64,000 nt of DNA from Ophthalmolycus amberensis (lineage: Eukaryota; Chordata; Actinopteri; Perciformes; Zoarcidae). The stretch covers positions 124,001 through 188,000 of the forward strand of contig JAFEUB010001039.1 in the NCBI GenBank assembly GCA_024529925.1, given 5' to 3'. Made by a program: the position numbers and the translations under genes. This document shows positions 37,926-51,100 of this stretch, piece after piece. The notes beneath the pieces are model-generated. The model searched no databases, had not been told where the DNA came from, and saw only the letters and a list, made by a program, of their open reading frames with translations. Positions within the stretch are counted from its first letter, which is position 1. Every line of letters begins with the position of its first letter.

Positions 37926-40881
37926 GTCTCAAGCCTCGAAGGAATCTTCCGAAACAAAGTTTGATGTCAGATAATCACAAATGCAATCAAAGGCTGCAAT
38001 TAGTAAATAGACAGCAATATGGAATATTGAACAACCTTACATTTGTACTGATAAGTTGAAGGAAGCACAATATTTCCTTGATGAATAACGGTGGCGCCTA
38101 AATGATGCCACACCCACCTGGGGGAGGCTTCATTACTAATGCATTAGCCATTTAGTGCGTGCTGGCCCAGTCAAGAGGGATTATTGCACCCATTCAATCA
38201 TTCTATTTTCAGTGCAGCTCTGAAATGACAGCTGAAGAGCAGTAGGCACTGATTAGACCGCTGCTGAGAAAGAGTGCATGTTCTTACTCTCTAACTCCTC
38301 AAAGGTAAAGACGTTATTATGCATAAGTAATGACATCCTGTACGGTCGAAGGTTTGTGATGTAGTGCTACTGTAAAGAGAAGATAGAGTCTGTTATGTTT
38401 TAACAGAGGCCTTTATAGCAAGTGACAAAGTGTTTTTGAGGGAAGCCAAAAGAGCAATGAATAATCATATTTCCACTTACCCACGTTTTTAATTATACCC
38501 TCTCAAAGGGTTGGGAAGTGACTTCATGGGTATCTAAATGGACCCAGTATTTCTGAGTGCAAATGCACATAGGCTGCTAATGGCTGTGTTATTTCCCGCC
38601 TGTCTTCAGACATAATGGCCAAGCTCTTACACAAGACATCCCTCCCACCTGAGAGGAATGTCATCCACCAGTAACACGAATTGACTAAATGGTAAGAGCT
38701 TCAAGAGAGGCCGTCCAGAAAACACTGAACGTTTCCGAAACTTTCCTGCTGTTTAGTGGACTCCAGATTCAAAACAAAGATGTGCAGCCACAGTTGAAAT
38801 GTCACCCAAACATTATCAGTCAGCGAGTTACTCTGACTGATGATATTGTTTGGAAGTTTGTTCAGGATACATCAACGTTTCTTGGAAAAGCACCCCGTTA
38901 TTGTCGAACTGTTTACAGACGCAATCCACTGGGAGATATCTGCGTAAGAGGGGTCGGCTTCTCAGAGGCAGCAGATTTTTTTCGTCAGCTGGCACGAATC
39001 CAATCAGCTGGGTCACTTGGTGAAAGTTGAATGTTGTGACTTCCAGAGCAGGAACACGACCCAAAACATTCAACAATCAGGACACTTGAGAGGTAAAAGA
39101 TGGATTGCACATGGGTAAGAGTTTTATTTAGCTCATATGTTTCTGTTATGTGAAATACCAACGTATGTTATTCTTATTTTATATATAGATTGTCATTTCA
39201 TAAATACGCAACACAAAATGTGTAAAACACATAGTTCATCTGATATTGAATGTTAAAATCTAAAGTATATTCGGACATAATGTGTGTAAATATCAGGAAG
39301 AAATGTTCAGTTGTTTCCAATTCAAAGTTATTTTATAATGTTAATATTAATTCTGGTTTTACAGCATTTACAGATTTTTTGGGTTGAAATACAAAATATG
39401 AAGGCTCAATGAACTAAATGACTTGTTAAAGAAACATTTTGGTAAAATATGTTTATTTACTTTCTGGCCAAGAGTTATTTATAAAAGCCGATCAATACCA
39501 CTCTCGTGTAAATATACCTTTAACACTCATTCATTTACACCTTATATCTTAATTAACTTCTCATATTTTAAGGCCAATTGAGCTTATGATGGAGCGACTC
39601 TGCTGCCTGGCCTTTCCATTGGCTTCTCAGCTGCACCTCGTTTACTCATTAAGATGTGGATGCACAACATGTGAGTCTGATGGAAAAAGAAAACAGCCAG
39701 GCGTTTATATTCAGTCCTTAAAGCAAAACCACAACACATAAAAACATGCCGAGTTAGAATCATATTCAGCAGCTAACATTACTGATCAAACAGCTGTTTG
39801 TGACTGACTCAGCTGTTTCCCACGTCCTGATGACTGCTCCTCTTGGTCAATGCTGACACATACACACACACACACACACTTGGGCACAGGAGAGCCGGGA
39901 GTGTTGGCCATTAGTGGGCCGCAAGAGACTGGCCTTGTGCTGAACACATAATGCTTCTGCGGCGAGAGGAAACTCCCTTTAGGACAGTTGAGTGAGAAAC
40001 AATTCTCCTGCTCTTCACAGATCATTGCGTCTCCATCCACGCTCACAGATTGGTTTCACTTATTATTTGGGGTTTTGTTGTTATGGTCAGTGGGCTTTTC
40101 ACCTTAGGTAGGTCATGATCATGAGGCACTCGGGCAGAACGGCAGCTGTGGAAAATGTTGATATTTGGTGCCCCCCGACAACATTTTGGTTCTTGTTTAA
40201 GGATACTTATGTATTGCTGATGATTTCTTTACCATCATTTCAAATGGTTATGATGACATTGTTTGCTGTTTGCATGCACGGCAGGTCAAAGTTGAACATG
40301 GAAGGTTTTAACTGTGATGGATTTTATTTTTTATTTTTATAGAAAGCTTGAATGATAATTTGACTGTTTGTCTTTGTTTTCTCTGTATAATCATCTGACT
40401 CATGATTGGACTGGACTTACAAAAGAGGCTGAATTGTGATTTTAGAAGCTGCTGGGTCCTGCTTCAAAGGGTGAGAATAAAAGCCAATGTCTTATCCCTG
40501 TTTGAAAATATCTTCTCATTCATAATAAAAGACAAGGATATGTGGCAAACAACATGGACAGTTTTTTTTCAATTAAGTAAGTATCCCAATCTCACTTTGC
40601 ACATAGGATTTGCCGGTCACAACAATTCAATAATGATACAAAATCAATATATTAGACAGAAGCTACTTATCTCTTATACATAGTGGAAATACCACATCCT
40701 CATAAAGCGATAAATTAGTGAAAGTTTGTTATTCCCACAGCGTCGCACCAGTCAATGAGCTGGTGAAAAGGCTCGGCCTCGGCTCAGCCTTTCTCCATGG
40801 AAACTGTTCAACATTGTCATGACAACCTTCAACCGAGGAGGAAAAAAATAAAACAAGGAATGAGGGGAAAAATGAAAGGGG

Positions 40882-41113
<232 letters not shown>

Positions 41114-43124
41114 CCAACTCCCACTTCCTCTTCTCCACAAGCTCACCTTGTCTCATGAATCGCAGCCTCGCAAATCTGTCAATCTTCTCTCCTGAGCGGG
41201 AGATGCTGCTTCACTAGTTGAGTTATTCAAGAGTGAAGTATCAGGTACTGGCATGATGGCTGCTTTGTGTTGATAGTCATCATAATAGGGCATTCAAACA
41301 AATCAAAGGATCCAGCTGGTCAATCATCACCACTGACCACAGAGGTGTTGTGTTCCCCTCTGAAGACCAATAGTGTTGTATGTTATCGACAGTGTGTCTG
41401 CTGGAGTGGTGAGGTGGCCTCAGTTGTCGGGGATTGGGTATGCTGATGTAGACTTGATGGAAACACTGAAATAAAATCCAATTTAATTAATTATGCACAG
41501 GAAAAGTCACTCAAATTTTCAGTGGATTAAAGGGTTGGTACAAAAAAAACATGTTTTCTCACACTTACCTTCGGTAGTCATGCTGACTTTTTGGTTTTAT
41601 TTGTATGCGTTTTAAAATATCCATCTCTTTCTCTAGCCCAAAGCAATAGAGTGGAATGGAATTGTGTTTGGGTGCCCACAGCATTGACAAATAACTTTTA
41701 ATTACTTTATTTATAAGGTAATGGACATTAATCAACATTTCTGTAAATGTGCCAGTGTTCGTCAGTCGGATAATGTTCAACTGCCGGCCTTTTGTTCTGT
41801 AACCAATAAAGTGACAGGTTAAGAAATACAAACATAAAACAATAAGATGTCAAAATAAATACAAAAAAGCAACGTCAGAATGCAAAGGACACAAATTGCT
41901 TTGCATGGACAAATCATGCAGAGGAAAGCAAAACACTCACGCACCAGTACAAAGGCAACTTCCACTATTCAGTACAGCAGCCATGTAAATGAGCAAAACC
42001 ACATTTAAAAAATATATAAATAAAACCTTCTACTTAAGTATAGTCCCCATGAAATCTGTCTGGTGGATTGTTTTGAGTAATGTGGACCCGTACCTGGAAT
42101 GTGAGCACTTTAATTTCCTCTTGCCTTTATTGTGTTAAGGTGAAAGAAACCTAGAGAAAGAAATCCAAAACTGCCACCTCTGGAGGTGACTGAGACAATT
42201 GGTCTGTGATTGAATGCATCTTGCTCATGAAATAAAGCCCTCAAGAAAAATCCACAAATGTTCAATGTTTCACGACATATAATCCACAACGTCAAGCAGA
42301 TGCAAGTCTTGAGATGTCGTCACATGTACAGACTCCAATAACCTTCCAATTTGTGCAGATGAGCTGAATATTTCTCTTAACATCTTCACATCCTTACTCG
42401 AGTTAACATCACTTCATATCAGTGGAGCCAAATACTGAGTTTGACAGAGTAAGAGCATCTTCTTGTCATCGCCCTGCTTGTATCTGACCAATTACTATCT
42501 CAGTCCACATTTAGCTTTGTTAACAGACAGAATCTACTTTTGTACAGAGACGTGGTGTCTGCTTTCATATTCTTGCAGCATTGATGGCTTAGACAGACTC
42601 ACTTGTGACATCTTGCCCCCCCCCCCCCTTCATCGCCACAGAGCACTGCACAATACATCCCTGGACATCAAAACGTTCTTCATGGGCAACAACAGTCATG
42701 ATGATCACGCTGAGCTGAGTATGTATGTGTGTGCATGAGAGAGAGAGAGAGTGAGAGTGAGTGGTGTTTCTTTGCCTGTGAAAGACAGAAGGAGGGGGAG
42801 ACGGAAGCAGCCGAGCAGTAATTAGTGTTGCCTGTCATCCCAAATCTCCATGGTGACAGGTTCTGTATGCTATCTACACCTTTGGTACATAATAATCATG
42901 GGGGAGAGCAGGAGGCTGTGACTGCTGTTACACCAGACAAGCCACCAGGCCACCAGACTACACCACTATAAATAGCCGTACAGTAGGTGACACAGCAGCA
43001 GCAGAGAGATACACACCCCCACACTGTGCAGGTAATGGGGGGGGGAAAAGACAGATTCCATAACGCAAGCTGTGAATGAAAATACAAATGTACAGAAACG
43101 ACAAGATCTTAACTTCAACACCAG

Positions 43125-45086
43125 GGGGGTTGGGGGTGGATTTTATTTCTATTTCTGCATAGAAAACACATGCCTACATGATACAACATCACACGCACAC
43201 ACATCTGTCAGTTGGACTTCCATTATACCTATACAATCCATCATGGGGAGATATGAAACGGAGTGTGCTCCTCAATCACATTCGAGTTTACAACAGGGAA
43301 AACAGGAAATGAGGCGAAACAGGTTAATTATCAAAATAATAATGCTTCCTTATTGGCCAACGTCTATTTCATGGTGCATAAACGTGACATACAGAAGAGA
43401 AAAGAGTTGAAGGAATGATCCAGAATATTCGACATGTGCTACATACATATACAACTGTGCTTATACATAATTACAGACCTCTGGGTCATAAACGGAGCTG
43501 AAGATGAGCTCTAATGAAGATGAAATGAACTTTCCCTTTGTTTGTTAAACATAAGGCCACTATGGTAGACCGTGAGGAATATATTATAAGTCACAAGTGA
43601 AAGAAACCACACTCCTGCTGCTTCTTCTCTGCTGAAACATGTAACAGGGTTTCTACAGATCCGACACAACCAGAAGTGTTAAGGTACAAATTACATTACT
43701 GCACACATTTAAGCTCCATTACTCAACATGAGCCACACATGGAACTGATGGCATTGCACTGTATGTATTTTTTATTTATTTTTTACCAATGATAGTCCTA
43801 AAAATCTACCATGTAATCTAATAGAATCTACATTTGGTCCTGACTCAACCAGCAGTGATGCTTTCATTGTATACAGCTAATGTAACGGACAAACAATGCT
43901 GCTCAATTGATTGTTTTTTTTTGTTAAACTCTTATTGTACAAGGATTTACAAACAATGTGTTGCCTGAGCAGCATTCATACCACTCTGGGGACAAGCTGT
44001 GTCCCTGTGGTCAGTGTTAAACAGTAGTGGCACGACAGAAGGCAGAGACCGGATGACCAACGGAGAATTCTGGTTCTGTTTGGTCGAGGATCGAACAATG
44101 ATTTCAAATTCTCATCTATTCCTAGTTCACAGTAACAGTTTTGCTGCACAAACACATATTCACAAGAGTTTGGGTGTTCTTACTAGACAGTTAACATTTA
44201 TAGACGAAAGACATTATTCCGGTGACGATTAAGTTTTATGTTGTTTACAGTTCAAAAACTGACACTTCTGTACATACTGCACTACTAGAAAAGGTGAAAA
44301 ATAAAGAAAATCACGCTAACAAATCTCATTAGCAAATGAGACTCACTGTAGATTAAAACCCATGAAAAGTCTTCCTCTACAACATTGACTATTCATGACT
44401 AAAGAAGCAAAAGTCAAAGTTGACCAATAACATTAACTTAAGTTTATAATATTTATGAAAAGTTTACGACTGAAAACTCTATTAATCTGCTTCATCAGCA
44501 CTGTGCGGGTGAGATTTGGTCAGATTTGATTGACAGTGACCAAACAACCCACCAACTGTCATCCAATTAAAATGTTGCTAAATCCTGATTGGTGCACTGA
44601 CATACATGACATCGTATTTTTCCAATTGGGCCCCGCCCACTTCAAACTTATAAGAAAAGCAACGTGAAAAAAAAAGAGACAGAAGTCTATGATGTTAAAT
44701 AACCAAAACTATTCAAGCGATAGCAGAGACTTGTGTGTTCATGTAGGACCCAACAAGAAGCTAATTCAGACTTTGAGACACATTCACTAAATGATAAACA
44801 TATTAAATGGTAGCCACCACATTGTATAATGGTAGATCATGCAACACATGCAAAATGCTCTGTAACATGCAAATGAGTGTACATCTGGTAAATCTCCTAT
44901 GCAACTGGTTTTCTACTACAGGGTTTTTGGATGTATGACAGAGAGAAAAAAACTGAAATTAAAAGAAATCGTGTCTTGAATAAAGAGAATCCATTCCGCA
45001 GTTCATCCAGGACAAAACAGGAGCTCAGCGCAGCACGTACTCCACCGAGAGCTCACGCTCTTTCTCCTTTTCGTAGCCAATCAGCA
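43125..45086 (-). other. kcnc4: Probable 3' UTR of kcnc4
   Basis: The region lies downstream of the candidate stop codon at 45089-45087. Minus-strand AATAAA signals occur at 43147-43142 and as an overlapping pair at 43780-43771. There is no coding sequence. Which signal is used, and whether the last exon is correctly chosen, cannot be decided by eye. Confidence 0.35.
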
Positions 45087-45154
45087 TCAGGTCAACGTGG
45101 TGACCTCCGGCTGAGCGTAGTTTCCAGTGGCAGCGAGGATGTCTTTACAGGCCT
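45087..45154 (-). CDS. kcnc4: kcnc4 candidate terminal coding exon
   Basis: It follows the acceptor 'gtttcttaacag' and fits the phase-1 donor of exon 3. It would complete a Glu codon and add ACKDILAATGNYAQPEVTTLT before a TGA at 45089-45087. The frame match and the good acceptor support it, but 22 codons is little evidence. Kv3 genes are known to use alternative C-terminal exons, so other 3' ends may exist between 48457 and 45155. Confidence 0.5.
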
Positions 45155-48100
45155 CTGTTAAGAAACACAATGAAACACGCTGAATTAAGATTTGAGCATG
45201 AAAGACCTAGAAAAGGGACCTGGAGCATCATTGTGTCGTAGTGTAGTGAAACAAAAGCTGACCCTGTTCACGTTGGTAACCTGTCACTGTGAACTAATAT
45301 TCTCATTATTAGTCAATTCTTTGTTTTTTGAAAACCCAAATCAATGCGCTTTATCTATAAAATGTCATAAAATAGTGAAAAATGTCCGCAACATCTTCCC
45401 TGAAGAGGACATCTTCAAAAAGCCAATTTTATCTGACCAACAGTTCAAAACCCAAAGAAATAAAATTTACAATTATGAAAAGTCCTAAAATTTGAAAAGC
45501 AGAAACCAATAAATGTTTTACATTTCTGCTTGATAAATGACTTATCTTATTAATTGAAAATCAAACTTGCTGTTTGAAGTTTCCTGTTTAAGGAGTATTA
45601 CTTTACCTTCACTCCACAGACAGAGAAATCCTAAGATCTGAACTTCAGAGGCCAGCAGGAGGCTTTTGCTAGGACCACCCATGTTGTTAATGGAAACTTA
45701 CGAGGAGCAATCATCCAGTCACTCGGGAATATGGAGGCCCATCAGAGCTCAGGAGCTTTTTCTCTGCTTGTCTGAATATCCGCCTGCTGCTTCCTTTTAG
45801 CAGCACTTGAACGGTTTGCCACACCATTACGCACTCATCATAAGGAGACGAGCTGGTGGTTTTCACGTCGCTGAGGCAATGCACTTCCCAACAGGACAGT
45901 GTTTGCACGTATAAATTGTGACAGTGATTGCTGCAACAATGCCGCATGATTCCCTGTGACGGCCGTAATGACTTCAAATTCACCAGCATTTTGTTCCCTC
46001 TACAAGACGGGAGACCATTTCCTGTCACTGATAACCATCTGAGCATCTTCAGATCTGCTGCATCCATCTGTCCTTCTCTCTGCTTCCTGCCATACTGCTC
46101 TGGTGAAATATGATCCACACCGTGTATCCTGTAACCCTAGAATTAAGCCATCACCATCCCTTATGGGCATAGCTCTGAAGAGCAGAGCCACTGTGTCATA
46201 ATCCATCTCCATCCGACCAGCTCAAAATGGCTGCAATCACAAAAGGCAGCTTTTTGCATGTTCGACAGAAACAAGGAGTTTTTGATTTTGAATTCTGACG
46301 CAACAGTTGTAACACTGTTGAACGTCTACTTGAGCCCTTTTTGCAGGTAATATGCACTAAAATGTGTTGCGTGTGTGCGATATTCCCCTGTAATAGACCA
46401 GGATGTCATTATCCACATACTCACCAGACACAGGGGTCAGGATTGAATTACCCCCTCCCCTCTCTCTCTCAAAGATTAGTTTTGAGGTGTTCTGGCTTTG
46501 CTTGGCTTCCAATAGTTTTTGTCTATCAGAAGAATGCTCGCTCGGCAATTTCATGAGCTGACCAGATACTTCAGGGTATTATTAGAGAAAGCATGAAAGC
46601 ATGAAAGAGCGTGAAAGAGCGTGAAAGCAGGCTGGTGATGATTTGTGTTTCTCTGTGTTTGTGTCCTTCCCACTGTGACCGTGAGGCTGGGGATCTTATA
46701 TTGACTAATGATTTCCTCCCCTGAGCATCATAACATGTCGACGGACATCCCTTCTTCTCATTTATCAGAAATCTGATGCAGGCGTTTTATTTTTTTTCAC
46801 GGTCATGTGACAACATTAACCGACACCAATCTACAACACATTCAGTGACTGACGAGGCTTTCAACACACATGTTCAAATACTAGTTCCTTGTAATGGGTT
46901 GTCAAAAAAGGGGGAGGAGTATATTGTCTCATAGGAGCCAAGCGACAGTAAGTGCCCCATTTATGTGTTGCTTTTTCCTCCACAGTGATGTGCTAATGAC
47001 CTTTGGTAGAAAAATACATCTCGGTAAAGTGCATTTTTGAAGGAAAACACCTTCAGTGTCGTGCTAATTGCGGACGAAAAGTCAGGATGTTGACTGGGTG
47101 GGATGTGTGCTCAGGATGTCAGGAATGAATCTATGACTGCCAAATATAGAGCCTCTACTCACAAGGGGCTTTTGGGTACTTTGGGAAGCTCAGATGTGAG
47201 ATCCGGCAGCCATTCAAGCAGAGCGAGACGGCAGGCTGACAGTGGATGTCAATTGAGACACTTAAGGGAGCTTCACCTTTTTTTTTGTACACGTTACCGG
47301 TTTCAGACAACTCCTCTAATAGTCCAAATTAAAGAATATTGGTGTTATATAAGCAATCAACGAGATTCGGAGTTCAAAGGTGTATACATGCAATCTGAAT
47401 GTCTACAAGATGACTGATTTGATTTAATCCAACTTGCATTACAAATGCTTGTACATGAACCTGAAAGCATATGCGTGAGTATATCGGGCTTTTCTTAAAT
47501 TTAGACACAACAGGTTGTTTGGTACCAAAGTGTAAAAACTACAAATGTGTCATTTTTGCACTTCGATATTTGTAAGAATAAATAAAACAAGATATAACAT
47601 GTTAAAAGGTGCAACATTTGAAATTCAGACCACATGTATTGCCTCCACACGGCTCTCAATGTGGCAACGGCTGAACCCGTAGCACACAGCTAACGGTACT
47701 ACCAGCTCTAACAGCGCTAACTATCAAAAGTGGTGACAGAGCTAACAGTGTTTACCTGAAGGGGAATCAGAAGGTGGGTGCTACGCTTCCACCGTCTGTT
47801 GGGACGTCATTATCAGCTGCAACAGCCGTATGAGAGCAGTGCGGAGCGGTGGCCGTGAGCTAACCAGTGCGGCACGCTCACATGCACAAAAAAAAAAGCT
47901 CGCGCAGCCGGCTTGGTTATGTCAATAAAGCAAGCAGAAGCTCGGATTACAACACACACACAGATGGAGAGCGACTTCATTCTCTGCTACGGTAGATATC
48001 ACTCCACTTTATCTTCACACAGCAAATGGTTATTTGCTGCTATATTACTGTTTTGAATATTCCATAGACAACTTTTAATGAGTGAATTTTAGAGGAGCTG

Positions 48101-51100
48101 GTAGGCAGATTTATATTTATACCTTTGGATACAGAGCCAGGTTAGCAGTTTGGAGAACAGACGTGAGAATGGTATCAATCTTCTCATATAACTTCACAAA
48201 AAAGGTTAATATCTCCGTTTAAGTACCTGTAATCTGTCAGGAACTTTACTAACTGACTAACTAACAGGATGTTCTTGAATTCCCAGAGAGCGCCAGTGGA
48301 GGAAACACAACTCACCTCATGACATACCAATCGAACCAAATTTGAATTTTTTCAGAGAAGTAAATTGAAACCACAGTACAGATAACAAGCACAGTGTGCA
48401 ACCGTACAAACGGTAAAGGTGTATATCCAGGTGTGCACTGATATGCATGTAACTTACCAGTATGGACGTTGGGGTCTCCTGGGGTTAGGAGGAAGCAGGT
48501 GGCGTCCTTCTTAGTCTTGTCTCGCCCTCGAGAGCACCGCAGGGACCACTTTTCAGTGGGCGACAGCGGCTGGGTCAGGCTGCAGCCTTCCTCCTCTGAA
48601 AGGGCCACATTTGCATCACCGTTCTGTTTGGAGTCTGACAGGAAGACAAAGACGCACAGAGACGTAAATGCCAAAGCTTTTACTGAGACTGCCCCGAGTG
48701 CCCAGACAAAGGCAGAGGTATATTGCATAAAATCTGTATTCTTCTGTGATTAAATTCAATTTGTCGGAGATGTTATGAGGAGTGATTTGATGGCGGTGTC
48801 TTACCGTCTATATGACTAAGCACATTACATCTGTCAGACAAACTGTCAGGCTGCTATGTTATAATTAGCTCAAGACCTCTCAAATGTTTATCATCACAAA
48901 CAAAATTATCTTCGAAATGAAAAACCTGATGAATAAATTCAAGAAACAGAACATCAGCTTAAAAGGGTCACTTCATCCAAATTACAAAGAAAATATTTTT
49001 TTATTTACCTCTAGTGGTATTTGGTCATGCAGATACTTTTTGGTTTTATTTACCCCAATTTTTTTGCCTTAATACCATTCAGGTGAATGCAAATTTGTTT
49101 GTGTTGTTAACAACACAGAAATATGAATAATAAATAGTAAATCAAAAACATGGATAACAATTTGAAAAGAGAATATTTTCATGGTAGAAAGTATCTAATG
49201 TTCAGTGAGGTCTATGGATTATTCTGAGTAACTAGAACGTTGACAGACATTACTGTTTAAATTAAAAGGTCATTTTTCAATGATGTGAGCGCCACAAATT
49301 TTTTCATCAGAAAAGATGACACAAAAGACAAGAGAGAAAATGTTTTTTTTTGGGTGGATGAACCCTTTAACATTGCATCGCAGGCTGACCTGAGCGGTTC
49401 CTGCTGACGCTCTCCTCAGCAGCCAGCGGACACGTGTCGCTCTGAGTGCTGTCTCTGTGAGAGTTTGTTTCCGACTTCCCAAACGAGGCCGAGTCAGTCG
49501 GAGCGTCTGGGTTTGGCTTGTGCTTCTTCTTCTTCTTCGGCAGCTTCTGTTTGGCCATAGCCAGCGAGTAGTACATCCCAAAGTTATTGACGATGACGGG
49601 GACCGGCATGGCGATGGTCAACACCCCGGCCAGCGCGCACAGCGCCCCCACCATCATGCCCAGCCACGTCTGTGGGAACATGTCTCCATAGCCCAGCGTC
49701 GTCATCGTGACCACCGCCCACCAGAAACTGATGGGGATGTTCTTGAAGTGTGTGTGTTTGAAGTCTGTGGGGTCGTTGGGGTTGGCTCCGATGCGCTCGG
49801 CGTAGTATATCATGGTGGCGAAGATGAGCACACCCAGTGCCAAGAAGATGATGAGGAGGAGGAACTCATTGACACTGGCCCTCAGCGTGTGGCCCAGCAC
49901 GCGGAGGCCTACGAAGTGCCGAGTCAGCTTGAAGATCCGGAGGATCCGAACAAACCGCACCACACGGAGGAAGCCCAGCACGTTGTTGGCAGCTTTGGAC
50001 GACAGACCCTTCAGGCCCATCTCAAGGTAGAATGGCAGAATGGCCACAAAGTCAATGATGTTGAGCGTGTTCTTGATGAAGACCAACTTGCGTGGGCAGC
50101 AGATGATGCGCACCAGGAACTCAAATGTGAACCAGACCACACAGATGCCCTCCACAACAGTGAGGATGGGCTTGGTAACCATCTCCAGCCTCTCCACTTT
50201 CTTTGTGATGTTGCCCACGACCACCAGCTCCGTATGGTTCTGCAGTTCATTGAAGGCTTCATGGGTCTCCATGCAGAAGGTGGTGATGGACACCAGGATG
50301 AAGAAGAGAGAGGCAAACGCCACTCCCTATAAAAGACAAATAAAACAAATAATTAATACAATTTCATGCCTTCCAACTAACTAATAGGCATGGATTGTTC
50401 TATCCTCGTGGAATTATATTATAAGACTTATTTTTGTCAAACTTTACAGTATCACTGACAAAAAAGACATTGATGTTTTGAGGGATTATTTTCTGGCGGA
50501 GGCAGTGAGTTTGAGATGATTGACAGTAAGCAAAGACTAAACACTGATATTAACACTTAAGTCAAGAACAGAAACATTATGATAAGACACAAGCGTTGAC
50601 AATATCAAAGTGAGGATTCATGTTAATTGTGATGAATCATTCACTGTGAAGTTAGTTTTTCACTTAAAAGAATGACTGAAAAATAGCTTCATATGAAGTT
50701 TAGAAATTGAGCCCTGATATCTCGAACTAACCTCAATGTAATAAAATACAAATATATTCAAATTATACAGAGGTAGAGGGCAACCCAGACTACTATGGAA
50801 AACCTTTACCCACCGGTATTCCCCAAATGGGAAAGAAAAACCTTCATCTGCCGAACATGTGTGAGGCTGCACTGCAGTGTATTGAGCTAAATGCTAATGT
50901 CAGCATGCTAGCATACTGATGTTTAGCAGACAGTGTTTACAATGTTCACCATTTCAGCTTGTTAGCCTGCTAACATGTCCTAGTTAGCACGACACAGTAA
51001 GCACAGCTGAGCATGACAGGACTGTCATTAGTTTGGAAGGTATTTGCAAACCAAAGTGTTGGACGAATAAAAACATTGACATAATGATGGTGCTCAATGA

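Noticed and set aside
38689..39030. A 113-codon open frame in the intergenic region
   Set aside because: No family resemblance and no promoter, splice or polyadenylation context.
49457..50332. A 291-codon open frame antisense to the kcnc4 core exon
   Set aside because: It lies exactly opposite a strongly conserved coding exon whose codon use removes stops from the other strand. The residues are His/Asp/Glu/Gln-rich without any domain.
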